A stretch of DNA of 64,000 bases, taken from the NCBI RefSeq assembly GCF_041355105.1, contig NZ_JBFUPK010000001.1, positions 1,674,001 through 1,738,000 of the forward strand. Direction: 5' to 3'. A model generated the notes under the pieces. It saw only the letters and a program-made list of their open reading frames with translations, made no database searches and was not told the origin of the DNA. This stretch comes from Terriglobus sp. RCC_193. Lineage in GTDB: Bacteria; Acidobacteriota; Terriglobia; Terriglobales; Acidobacteriaceae. Positions 35,665-44,112 of this stretch are shown here, piece after piece; the first letter of the stretch is position 1; every line of letters starts with the position of its first letter. The translations under genes were made by a program, and so were the position numbers.

Positions 35665-36645
35665 ATGAAACGGTCTTTCCATCTTCATGGCCTCTGTGCT
35701 GCAGCAGTGGTTCTGTCAGCAATTTCGCTTGCTCCAACCGCCTTGGCTGCGGGCTCATCCACGACGGACACCCCCAGGCCCATCGCAACGGCACCGCTCT
35801 TCAATCCCAGCGCGGTCAGCGTCTCCTCCAACGACTTCCGTTATCAGCCCTCAGGTATCAGCAGCAGCGCGGATGACGCGATTGCCGCAGCCGATCCCGC
35901 AGCGTCGTTGCATTACGACACCGGCACGCAGCCGCCTCCGGGGCGCCGTTCCTATGGCCGTTCGCGCTACCAGGACCACCTGCACAACGCCGACGGCTCC
36001 ACCAAGATCGCCTTCATGGCGGGTGCCGGCATGACCATCCCCACCGGCAACACGGCCAAGTTCTACACGCCAAGCTGGACAGTCGCATTCGGCGGCGGTT
36101 GGAACTTCAACCGCATGTTCGGCATCCTCGGCGAGTTCCACTACGACCGTATGGGCGTCACCGGCGGAGCCATCAATTACGAGTACAACAACGTACTCAA
36201 CTACCTTCAGCAGTACGGCTACACCGCGGCTGACCTTGCCGGTTTCGATGCCAATGCACACGTTCTCTCGCTGACGGTGAACCCGATCATCAACTTCTCT
36301 GACCCGCGCAGCAAGATGGGCGCATACGTCACCGGCGGCGGCGGCTGGTATCGCAAGAGCACCAACTTCACCCTGCCCGCAGCACAGACAGGCTGCAATT
36401 ACTACTACTGCCAGACCTTCTACACCACCTACAACCTGGACTCGTACAGTGCCAATGCCTTCGGGTGGAACGTAGGCTTCGGTCTCACCTATAAGCTCAG
36501 TGAGTTCTCCAGCGAACGCCTCTTCGTAGACGCCCGCTACCACTGGGTGCCCATCAAGGATGACGGTTTCAGCCAGGACCCGTTCTTCCCTTTCAACCGT
36601 CGCCACACGGGCTACATCCCGGTCACCTTCGGCATCCGCTTCTAA
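35665..36645 (+). CDS. Outer-membrane beta-barrel protein
   Basis: 326 residues. The signal peptide runs MKRSFHLHGLCAAAVVLSAIS to ALAA. A disordered Ser/Pro stretch (about 30-105) precedes an eight-strand barrel of the OmpA-like type, rich in alternating aromatic strands (FAFGGGWNFN-like, GWYRKS, GWNVGFGLTY) and ending VTFGIRF with the C-terminal Phe. ATG chosen; a GTG three codons upstream has AGGAG four bases away and may be the real start. Probably a small porin or adhesin; no specific function is visible. A 13-bp terminator follows. Confidence 0.85.
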   Translation: MKRSFHLHGLCAAAVVLSAISLAPTALAAGSSTTDTPRPIATAPLFNPSAVSVSSNDFRYQPSGISSSADDAIAAADPAASLHYDTGTQPPPGRRSYGRSRYQDHLHNADGSTKIAFMAGAGMTIPTGNTAKFYTPSWTVAFGGGWNFNRMFGILGEFHYDRMGVTGGAINYEYNNVLNYLQQYGYTAADLAGFDANAHVLSLTVNPIINFSDPRSKMGAYVTGGGGWYRKSTNFTLPAAQTGCNYYYCQTFYTTYNLDSYSANAFGWNVGFGLTYKLSEFSSERLFVDARYHWVPIKDDGFSQDPFFPFNRRHTGYIPVTFGIRF

Positions 36646-36675
36646 ACCACTACATTTCTAAACCGCTACATGAGA

Positions 36676-36707
36676 AAACCCTGCCCGGAATCCACCGGGC
36701 AGGGTTT
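36676..36707 (+). terminator. Terminator of the beta-barrel gene
   Basis: 13-bp perfect stem (AAACCCTGCCCGG and complement), six-base loop, T-containing tail; 31 bases after the stop. It also faces the antitoxin gene on the other strand. Confidence 0.85.
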
Positions 36708-36733
36708 CTTATGTCTGCAATTCATATCTTGGC

Positions 36734-37063
36734 CTATGCGGAAGCCAGCTTACCGCTCAAAGCAAGTGAAGCTCGCAAAGCATCGTTGATGCGCGTCTGC
36801 CAACCATCACCACTGGCACGCAGTGCGGCCAGCACATCAGCATCCAGTCGAATCTTAATGGCCTCTTTCGTATCCTCTTGTACGCTTCCCACCGGTCTAC
36901 CTGGACGACGCCGAGCAACAATACGCTCCGGTGTATGGACCTGGGCGAATCTGACTGCCTTGGCTTCGGCTAAGGATTCACGCAATCCGGGCAAAGACTG
37001 GCCGGCGTCCTTTTCGATCGCGCGGGCAACCTTGCTCACATTCATCTTCTTCAGTGTCTTCAT
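36734..37063 (-). CDS. Antitoxin with BrnA-like ribbon-helix-helix
   Basis: 109 residues. The C-terminal 45 residues (AIKIRLDADVLAALRASGDGWQTRINDALRASL) match BrnA-type RHH antitoxins. The N-terminal half (VSKVARAIEKDAGQSLPGLRESLAEAK, then FAQVHTPERIVARRRPGRPVGS) resembles the leading part of HTH antitoxins that accompany RelE-type toxins, so the protein looks chimeric. ATG chosen because GGAG, located in the last codons of the toxin gene, lies six bases upstream; the toxin stop is two bases before the ATG. It is expected to bind the toxin and repress the operon. Confidence 0.8.
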   Translation of the reverse strand: MKTLKKMNVSKVARAIEKDAGQSLPGLRESLAEAKAVRFAQVHTPERIVARRRPGRPVGSVQEDTKEAIKIRLDADVLAALRASGDGWQTRINDALRASLALSGKLASA

Positions 37064-37065
37064 AT

Positions 37066-37359
37066 TCAACTCCGCTTGATCTCTTGGGCTTTTACGCTCG
37101 AGCGAACCGTCTTGGAATACACCATCACCAGGAGCACAATTTCATTGTCTGCAAGATGGAAGTAAATCACCCGCACACCGCCCCGCTTACCGGTCCCCCT
37201 GCGAGCCCAGCGGACCTTGCGAGCACCATCCGCACCAGAGATTACATCACCGGCGTCCGGGTTTTCGGCAATCCAATCGATGAATGCCTCCCGCTCGGAA
37301 TCGTTCCACACAGCCTTGGCCTGCTTTTGAAACTCCGCAGTTTCCACGACCGTGTGCAT
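37066..37359 (-). CDS. RelE/HigB-like toxin
   Basis: 97 residues. The pattern FQKQAKAVWNDSEREAFIDWIAENPDAGDVISGADGARKVRW, followed by GKRGGVRVIYFHLADNEIVLLVMVYSK, is the PF06296-type RelE family, a ribosome-dependent mRNA interferase. Toxin precedes antitoxin, as in HigBA. A TACATT hexamer lies six bases before the ATG and no Shine-Dalgarno is visible, so translation is probably weak and leaderless, while the antitoxin has a good ribosome-binding site. Confidence 0.85.
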   Translation of the reverse strand: MHTVVETAEFQKQAKAVWNDSEREAFIDWIAENPDAGDVISGADGARKVRWARRGTGKRGGVRVIYFHLADNEIVLLVMVYSKTVRSSVKAQEIKRS

Positions 37360-37546
37360 AGATTAAATGTACACCCAATAAATGCAGCTAGAAAAGAGAC
37401 GGCGATGACTTAGCGATTTTCGTGAAAGGAATATTCAAACATTCGTCCCAGGATGTTCCCCGCCAGATTCCTCATCGCATCCAACATCCGCTTTCCACCG
37501 CATCCATCCGTTAGCCTGAAATCAGTTCAACTTTTCTGGAGCTCTG

Positions 37547-39013
37547 TTGTCGCTGCGCCGTTCTGCATCCCTTTGCCTTGCCCTTGCCGCCGTCACCGTC
37601 AGCCTTCAGGGCTGCAAGCATTTTCGCCGCCAGGAAGAAGCGCAGAAAAAAGCGCAGACCGCTGCCGTAGCCAAAGCACAGAAAAAGCCAGCCCCCGAAC
37701 CGCTCGGCCCTCCCATCGACACGGCAAACGACTACGCCTACCGCATCTTTCAGCGCACCGCCTCCACCGGCATGATCGCCGTCGTCGTCCGTGGCAATGA
37801 AACATGGATGGCCGGTTACGGCCACGTCTCCCCCGCAAACCACGACACGCCGCAGGCTGACACTCTCTTCCGTCTCTGCTCCATCTCCAAAATTCTCGCC
37901 ACCGACCTGCTCTCGAAGCTCGTCGCCATGAAGAAGGTTTCACTCGACGACCCGCTGCAGAAATACGCGCCGCAAAACATGACAGTCCCCACCATGACGG
38001 TGCGCGGCCCTGCGGATCGCCCGGTCGAATTGATTGACCTGGCCACACACACCGCAGGGATGCCGCGTGAAATCGCCTACCCGCCGCAAGGCGCAGCGCA
38101 CTTTACCTTCCCGGACTCCGACTACCGCTGGCAGTGGCTGCCAGCCTTCCGGCTCCGCTCACAACCCGGCACGGCAGCGCATTATTCCAACATCGGCTTT
38201 GACCTCCTCGGCGACGCCATCGCCTCCGCCAGCGGCATGAGCTACCACCAGTTCTTCCAGCAGCAGACGGCGCAGCCGCTCGGCCTGAAAGACACCACCC
38301 TCACGCCCACACCGGACGAGTGCAGCCGCCTGATGGGTGGCATGCATGAACCCATCGAATGCACCGACACCCAGGCCGCCGCTGGCTCCGGAGGCATGTA
38401 CTCCACCGCCAACGACATGGCAAAGGTGCTGCGCTACTTCCTCAACCTTCCCGGCGTCCCCGTCCACGCGAACGAACTCGCCACCCAGACCGTCATCGAC
38501 CCTACCAGCCTCCGCAGCATCCAGGGCCTGGGCCACGCCGGCCTGCCCGACGGCCTCGGCCTCGGCTGGATCGAAATCAACAAGGACTACGGCCCTTCGC
38601 GCATCGTGCAGAAAACCGGCGGCGGCGCTGGCTTCCAGACCTACATCGCCCTCAATCCCGCCCGCCACACTGGCATCTTCTTCGCCCGCACCGACGGTCG
38701 ACGCCCCGGCGGCAACATGTTCCGCGAAGCCAACGACATGCTCCTCGCCCTGGTCGGCCTGCCGCCTGTCCCCGAGGACATGAACGACCCCGAGCGCGAA
38801 CTCACCGCCGAGGAACTCCGCGCCGCCAACGCCAAACTCCGCGGCATCCGTCATGGCAAGGCCGCAGCAAAAACCAAGGCTGCGAAACCAGCCCATGCCA
38901 CAACAGCAGCGAAGCCGTCCGCAGCTCCCGCAAAACAGGCAAGGCGAACCACCACGGCCCGCCAGCGCACAGCCAAACCGAAGCCACACACCGTCCGCCG
39001 CAAACAGCGATAA
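37547..39013 (+). CDS. Serine hydrolase, beta-lactamase/DD-peptidase type lipoprotein
   Basis: 488 residues from TTG with GGAG upstream. A lipoprotein signal ends in LQGC (Cys23). The class C-like motifs are SISK (Ser112, Lys115), YSN (213-215) and KTG (in VQKTGGGAGF). Such proteins are DD-peptidases, esterases or AmpH-like enzymes. After the catalytic domain a Lys/Ala/Pro-rich basic tail of about 70 residues probably contacts nucleic acid, lipopolysaccharide or peptidoglycan. Its DNA composition matches the genome, so no transfer is suggested. Confidence 0.9.
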   Translation: MSLRRSASLCLALAAVTVSLQGCKHFRRQEEAQKKAQTAAVAKAQKKPAPEPLGPPIDTANDYAYRIFQRTASTGMIAVVVRGNETWMAGYGHVSPANHDTPQADTLFRLCSISKILATDLLSKLVAMKKVSLDDPLQKYAPQNMTVPTMTVRGPADRPVELIDLATHTAGMPREIAYPPQGAAHFTFPDSDYRWQWLPAFRLRSQPGTAAHYSNIGFDLLGDAIASASGMSYHQFFQQQTAQPLGLKDTTLTPTPDECSRLMGGMHEPIECTDTQAAAGSGGMYSTANDMAKVLRYFLNLPGVPVHANELATQTVIDPTSLRSIQGLGHAGLPDGLGLGWIEINKDYGPSRIVQKTGGGAGFQTYIALNPARHTGIFFARTDGRRPGGNMFREANDMLLALVGLPPVPEDMNDPERELTAEELRAANAKLRGIRHGKAAAKTKAAKPAHATTAAKPSAAPAKQARRTTTARQRTAKPKPHTVRRKQR

Positions 39014-39069
39014 CCAAATCCCCAGGTATGGAAAACCAAAACCGGGCAACCCCAGGTAATTGGAAGGCC

Positions 39070-39300
39070 AAACCGGGTGGCCCAGGTGCGCGAAGCTCAC
39101 CTGGGCCATCGCGCTTCAGCGCGATCTTACGGTCGAAAGACCGTCATTCTGAGCAGAGCGAAGAATCCCGACGACCCGTCCCGCAGCACAACCGCCCATT
39201 CCTTCCGCTGTACAAAACCAAACCAGCTTCGCAACGCGAAGCTCATACGAACGAAGTTCGTCCACGCGTAGCGTCGAGAACGGTACGAAGTACTGTGGAA
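39070..39300. repeat. Intergenic hairpin-repeat island 9
   Basis: CCCAGGTG/CACCTGGG, then ATCGCGCT/AGCGCGAT, ACGGTC-GAAA-GACCGT (39129-39144), a CATTCTGAGCAGAGCGAAG unit and ACGAAC-GAA-GTTCGT (39247-39261). This gap contains no gene. Confidence 0.85.
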
Positions 39301-39325
39301 ACCCCATAAGCGATACTGATACTCC

Positions 39326-40780
39326 ATGCGCACCGGCCAGCCCAACCCCGAAGTGGAACCAAGCCTGGCCGAAGCCTCCGAGCTGAAGCGCAACACGGCC
39401 CTCCGCAGCGTCCTCGCGGCCAGCGGCATCACGCTGCTCAAAATCATCACGGGGCTCTCCACCGGTTCCCTCGGCATGCTCAGCGAGGCGGCGCACTCCG
39501 GCATCGATCTCATCGCCTCCTGCCTCACGCTGTTCAGCCTTCGCCTCTCCGACCTTCCCGCCGACGAAGACCACACCTACGGCCACGGCCGCGTGGAAAG
39601 CCTCTCGGCTTTCATCGAAACCGGATTCATGCTGGCCTCGTCCATCTGGATCATTTATGAGGCGGTCCACCGCATCCTGCGCTACGCCCACGGCCAGAGC
39701 CTCGACCTGCAGACCTCCATCTGGCCCGTGTTGGTCCTCCTGCTCTCCATCGCCGTGGATTACACACGCTCTCGTGTCCTCGCCAAAGTCGCACGCGAAT
39801 CCCACTCGCAGGCGCTCGAAGCCGAAGCCCTCCACTTCGGCACGGACATCTGGTCCAGCGCAGCGGTTCTCACCGGCCTCCTCGCAGCCTTTCTCGGCAA
39901 ACGCCTCGGCATCGCCGCGCTCGAACTCGCCGATCCCATCGCCGCCCTGATCGTCTCGCTCATCATCCTGAAGGTCACCTACACACTCGCGCGCGAAACC
40001 GTCGACGCCCTGCTCGACGCCACCACCCCGGAGATGCGCAAGCAACTCGTCGACGCCATCCGCGCCGTCGAAGGTGTCGCCTCTGTCAACGACCTCCGCA
40101 TGCGCCGCGCTGGCACGCGTTACTTCGCTGATGTCGCCATCGGCATCCGCCGCAACACCACCCTCCAGCGCTCGCAGCAGATCGTCGCCGCCGCCACTGA
40201 AGCCGTGCAGCAGACCATGCCCGGCACCGACGTCGTCATCCGCACCATCCCCTACGCGGGCCGCAGTGAAAGTGTCTTCGACCGTGTCCGCGCCGTCGCC
40301 CTGCGCAACAACCTCTCCATCCACGACGTCTCCGTGCAGGACGTCGAAGGTGGCCTGGCCGTGGAACTCCACCTCGAACTCCCCGAGCACATGCAGCTCC
40401 GCGAAGCCCACGACACCGTCACCCGCATCGAGTCGGAGATGAAGCAGGAAGTCCCGGAAATCCGCTCCATCATCACGCACATCGAGTCGGAAGAAAGCAC
40501 GATCGAGGCGGCGGTCCTACTGCAGCACGACCGCGACCTGGAAGACGCCGTACGCCGCGCCGCCGCAGGCTTTCCGGAAGTATTGGACGTCCACAACATC
40601 GTCACCACACGCAGCGGCGATCACCTGCAGATGAGCTGCCACTGCACCATGCACGACGACCTGTCGATGGGCGTCGTCCACCGCGTCATCACCCAGATGG
40701 AAGCCGCCTTCCTCCGCGAACGCCCCGAGGTCGACCGCCTCCTCATCCACCCCGAACCAGCCACCGACAACGACCGCTGA
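39326..40780 (+). CDS. Cation diffusion facilitator with extended cytoplasmic region
   Basis: 484 residues, against about 300 for a typical CDF protein. Six transmembrane helices contain the metal sites SEAAHSGID (His57, Asp61) and HFGTD (His170, Asp174), with YGHGRVE in between. The C-terminal part appears to hold three consecutive ferredoxin-like modules (about 230-310, 318-390, 392-480) instead of one, with repeated H-x-x-(V/I)-ending units. It exports divalent metal ions such as zinc. GATACT lies eight bases before the ATG. It converges on a metal P-type ATPase, with 13 bases between the stops. Confidence 0.9.
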   Translation: MRTGQPNPEVEPSLAEASELKRNTALRSVLAASGITLLKIITGLSTGSLGMLSEAAHSGIDLIASCLTLFSLRLSDLPADEDHTYGHGRVESLSAFIETGFMLASSIWIIYEAVHRILRYAHGQSLDLQTSIWPVLVLLLSIAVDYTRSRVLAKVARESHSQALEAEALHFGTDIWSSAAVLTGLLAAFLGKRLGIAALELADPIAALIVSLIILKVTYTLARETVDALLDATTPEMRKQLVDAIRAVEGVASVNDLRMRRAGTRYFADVAIGIRRNTTLQRSQQIVAAATEAVQQTMPGTDVVIRTIPYAGRSESVFDRVRAVALRNNLSIHDVSVQDVEGGLAVELHLELPEHMQLREAHDTVTRIESEMKQEVPEIRSIITHIESEESTIEAAVLLQHDRDLEDAVRRAAAGFPEVLDVHNIVTTRSGDHLQMSCHCTMHDDLSMGVVHRVITQMEAAFLRERPEVDRLLIHPEPATDNDR

Positions 40781-40793
40781 AAGACGATTGCCG

Positions 40794-42707
40794 CTAAGGT
40801 GCAACCTCGCCGGCAATGTTCGCTGGCTGCACATTCTGGGGCTTGAAGTCCGCCAATGGGCCCAGCGGAAGAATCATGCGCAGCGAATTCATAATCGACA
40901 GCAGATCGATCCCCTCCTGCGCCAGCGCACCCTGCAGAGGCGGCAACAAGCCAAAGGCTGCCGCGATCATGCCGCCAAGACTGAGCGCCATGCCGCCCAC
41001 AGCGCTCTCCAGCGCAATCCGCCGCATGCGATGCCCGATATGAATCAACTCATCCACGGCTTCGAGCGAAGACTGCAGAATCACCGCCCCTGCCGCCTCC
41101 GCCGTGATATCGCTGTTCACCCCCAGCGCCACGCCCACCGTCGCTGTCATCATCGCAGGCGCATCGTTGATGCCGTCCCCCAGATACAGCGTCGGCGCCT
41201 CCGCCGTCAGTTTTCGAACAACCTCCACCTTTTGCTCCGGGCTCATGCCGCCGTACACCTCGGTAATGCCCATCGCCTCTGCAAAGGCCACGACCTCCTG
41301 CGGACGATCACCCGACAGCAGCACAATCCGCTCAATCCCATGCCGCATTCCCACGTGGCGCAGAAACGACTTCGAGTCGGGCCGCGGCTGGTCGTGAAAG
41401 CGAAACACTCCAGCCAGCAACTCATCCACAAGCACAATGCACTCCAACCCTGGCACAATCGGCGGCAGCTGCTCGCGCATCGCGGGCGGCAACTTCCCGC
41501 GCCCTGTCACCGTCAACCGATGTCCCGCGATCACGCCCGATAGCCCTCTACCCGGCAGCTCCGACACCTCGCTCACCGCGGGCAGAACAACGCCGTCGTC
41601 CGCCGCCCGTTCGCGGACGGCATCGGCCAGTGGATGCTTCGAGTAGCGCTCCACCGCCGCCGTCATTCCCAGCAGCCGTTCGCGGCTCCACCCGCCAAGC
41701 GCAACGATCTCGTGCAGCAGAGGCTTGCCATACGTCAGCGTCCCGGTCTTGTCGACGACCAGAATGCGGCAGCCATCCAGCTTCTCCAGGATCGACGGAT
41801 CTTTCACCAATATCCCACGACTCGCCGCCACCGAGATCGCCCCAATCACCGCCACCGGAATCGCCAGCAGCAGCGGGCATGGCGTTGCAATCACCAGCAC
41901 TGCAAGAAACCGCTCCACCGAATGCGACACCAACCCGCTCACCAGCGCAATCCCAACCGCCAGTGGCGTATACCAGCTCCCCAGCCGGTCACCCAGCCGA
42001 CGAATCTTCGGCCGCTGCTGCTCCGAATCACGTAGCACCGCCACAATCCGCGCATAGCGCGAGTCCGCAGCCGGCCTGTCTGACCGAATCGTCAGCACAG
42101 CATTGCCATTAATCGCGCCTGAAAGCACAGACGCACCCACTGTCTTCTCGATCTGGTACGGCTCCCCCGTCAGGTACGACTCGTCCATGCTGCCATCGCC
42201 CTCGACCACCGTGCCGTCCACCGGGCAGATCTCATGTGGAAAGATGCGCAGCCGCTGCCCAGGCACAATGGTGTCGATTTCGACATCGACCATCACGCCA
42301 TCGTCCTGCAGCTTATGAGCCACTTGCGGCATGCGTCTGGCCAACGCCGACAGTACGGACGATGCCCGCCGCGTCGCGTAGTCCTCCAGAGCCTCGCCAC
42401 CTGACAGCATCAGGATCACAATCGCCGCAACCCAGTACTGCCCCAGCGCAGCCGCTACCGTGATCGATAGCACCGCCAACACGTCCACACTGAAATTGCC
42501 CCGCAGAATCGCCAGCAGGGGGCGAAGGACAATCGGCACTCCAGTTGCCACAACGCCAGCCAAAAGCGCGGCTCGCCCTGCCGTCGCCTGGTGAAGAGGC
42601 CAGATCAGCAATGCGGCAAGTGCCATGACACTGCCGATGAGGATGGCAACCGCCACCGAAGAGATACGGGTCGCCACGTCCTCTAACCATTTCATGACGG
42701 AAATCAT
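40794..42707 (-). CDS. Metal-transporting P1B-type ATPase lacking N-terminal metal domain
   Basis: 637 residues. The actuator motif TGE, the phosphorylation site DKTGT, SKHPLA and GDGINDAP are all present. The membrane metal motif is TPCPLLLA, a PCP-type sequence rather than the CPC of copper or zinc pumps, so metal specificity is unclear. No HMA or Cys-rich N-terminal domain precedes the first helix. AAGG lies just before the ATG. It is convergent with the cation diffusion facilitator; both look like efflux systems of one metal-homeostasis region. Confidence 0.9.
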   Translation of the reverse strand: MISVMKWLEDVATRISSVAVAILIGSVMALAALLIWPLHQATAGRAALLAGVVATGVPIVLRPLLAILRGNFSVDVLAVLSITVAAALGQYWVAAIVILMLSGGEALEDYATRRASSVLSALARRMPQVAHKLQDDGVMVDVEIDTIVPGQRLRIFPHEICPVDGTVVEGDGSMDESYLTGEPYQIEKTVGASVLSGAINGNAVLTIRSDRPAADSRYARIVAVLRDSEQQRPKIRRLGDRLGSWYTPLAVGIALVSGLVSHSVERFLAVLVIATPCPLLLAIPVAVIGAISVAASRGILVKDPSILEKLDGCRILVVDKTGTLTYGKPLLHEIVALGGWSRERLLGMTAAVERYSKHPLADAVRERAADDGVVLPAVSEVSELPGRGLSGVIAGHRLTVTGRGKLPPAMREQLPPIVPGLECIVLVDELLAGVFRFHDQPRPDSKSFLRHVGMRHGIERIVLLSGDRPQEVVAFAEAMGITEVYGGMSPEQKVEVVRKLTAEAPTLYLGDGINDAPAMMTATVGVALGVNSDITAEAAGAVILQSSLEAVDELIHIGHRMRRIALESAVGGMALSLGGMIAAAFGLLPPLQGALAQEGIDLLSIMNSLRMILPLGPLADFKPQNVQPANIAGEVAP

Positions 42708-42876
42708 AACCTTGCAGCGACCTGGCCCGGCACGGATTCACACCCAGCCATCTACAACCCACGTGCAGCCTCTCAGAGTTCAGATCAAGCCCGTGAGAAA
42801 ACGGCGCTCCCGGGAAGAACAACCAGAGGACCAAGGGCCCGCTCTAACTTCCTCACGGCCCGATAAGATACCCACA

Positions 42877-43734
42877 GTGAAGATCCGCATCCGTTACCAC
42901 GACAACTCAGGCGAACTCTCCGCCGGAGCCGCTCGCGCCTTTCGCATCGGCACCACGGTCCTCGCCATGTCCACCGTGGCCCTGTTCTCTGCGCTCATCA
43001 CCATGCGCCTCGCAATCCACACGGGCGAAGTGGAAACGCCAAGCCTCACCGGCATGACGCTTGAAGAGGCCGCGAATGCCTCCAACAATCGCAAACTCAA
43101 TCTCACCGTGGAGAACCGCTTCTACTCCACCACCGTCCCCGCCGGACGTGTCCTCTCGCAATCGCCCGCCGCAGGGGCCACCGTCCGCAAGGGCTGGCAC
43201 ATGCGCATCACGGAAAGCCTCGGTCCCCAGCGCGCCACCATCCCTGACACCGTGGGCATGTATGAGCGTGACGCAGGCATGGCCATCCGCCGTGCCTCAC
43301 TGGACCCCGGAACCACGGCCCACCTGCCCTCACCCGGCCCGTCGGACATCGTGCTGGCGCAGACGCCACCCGCCAACGCCGAGGGTGTCGATAAGCCCGA
43401 AGTCAGCCTCCTGCTCACCGAACCCTACACGGCACAACCCAAGGCATGGGTCATGCCCAACCTCGTCGGCCTCAGCTACTCCGCCACCTCCGCCCGCATG
43501 CGCGACATGGACCTCCGCGTCTACGCCATCGTGCCGCAGCCCGCCACCCCCACCACAGACCCCGGCATCCCGGCACCACCGCCCGTTCCCATGGTCCCGG
43601 CAGGCTATGTCCTCTCACAAACTCCAGCCGCAGGCGCCCGCGTCACCGCCGCAGAGATAGCCAAGGTCAAGATGAGTGCCGCAGCCGCCCTCTCCGACCC
43701 GACAACCCTGATCACGCCAACTCCCGCGCATTAA
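42877..43734 (+). CDS. PASTA-domain membrane protein without kinase
   Basis: 285 residues from GTG. A short N-terminus, one transmembrane helix (about 22-45, IGTTVLAMSTVALFSALITM) and three PASTA domains (about 51-116, 117-185, 186-270) with the repeated VPxLxGxxxxxA and VLSQxPAAG cores. PASTA domains bind muropeptides or beta-lactams, usually attached to PrkC-type kinases or penicillin-binding proteins; here no catalytic domain is present. The GTG is preceded by TAAGAT seven bases away, a leaderless arrangement. rsmB lies downstream, as in many PrkC loci. Confidence 0.88.
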   Translation: MKIRIRYHDNSGELSAGAARAFRIGTTVLAMSTVALFSALITMRLAIHTGEVETPSLTGMTLEEAANASNNRKLNLTVENRFYSTTVPAGRVLSQSPAAGATVRKGWHMRITESLGPQRATIPDTVGMYERDAGMAIRRASLDPGTTAHLPSPGPSDIVLAQTPPANAEGVDKPEVSLLLTEPYTAQPKAWVMPNLVGLSYSATSARMRDMDLRVYAIVPQPATPTTDPGIPAPPPVPMVPAGYVLSQTPAAGARVTAAEIAKVKMSAAAALSDPTTLITPTPAH

Positions 43735-43764
43735 CCCGACCACCAACAAACCTGGACCAGGCAC

Positions 43765-44075
43765 GAAGTCGGGTGCCCCAGGTTCGCGAAGCTAACCTGG
43801 GTTATCGCGAAGCGATCCAGCGCACAGAGTGATCCCGCGCAGAGTGTGTACCCAGCGAAGCTCAACGGTAAAGACTGTGTTCTCGATGCTGTCAAAAGGA
43901 AGCCGGACCAATCCGAGGTACAGACTCTGTTCTCGATGCTGTCAAAAAGAAGCCGGACCATTCCACAACCACAGCAACAAGCGCCAAAGGCGCGCCGAGA
44001 TATTAGCCTGGGCCGAAGGCCCAGGTAGGCCGCCATCGAAGAGCAAAGGGCCAAAGGCCCGCCCTATCTGGTTTA
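43765..44075. repeat. Intergenic hairpin-repeat island 10
   Basis: Type-B start CCCAGGTT/AACCTGGG, short stem ATCGC-GAA-GCGAT, then a 50-bp tandem pair (see separate entry), then type C: GCGCC-AAA-GGCGC, CGAGATATTAGCCTG, CTGGGCC-GAA-GGCCCAG and GGGCC-AAA-GGCCC. The type-C block repeats the one at 28.9 kb. Confidence 0.85.
43868..43967. repeat. 50-bp tandem direct duplication
   Basis: Two copies with an exact 50-base period (43868 and 43918), each containing CTGTTCTCGATGCTGTC or a one-base variant and GAAGCCGGACCA, with only a few differences. Lies within the repeat island before rsmB. Confidence 0.8.
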
Positions 44076-44112
44076 GTGGAAATTATGCTCGTAGCCGTAT
44101 CCTGAAACCAGC

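Noticed and set aside
40787-40817. Terminator between the convergent CDF and P-type ATPase genes
   Set aside because: ATTGCCG/CGGCAAT can pair, but the 17-base loop and lack of a T-run on either strand make it weak.
28905-44075. CRISPR array
   Set aside because: Repeats are spread over many gaps, are not evenly spaced and have no unique spacers of constant length; no cas genes are present.
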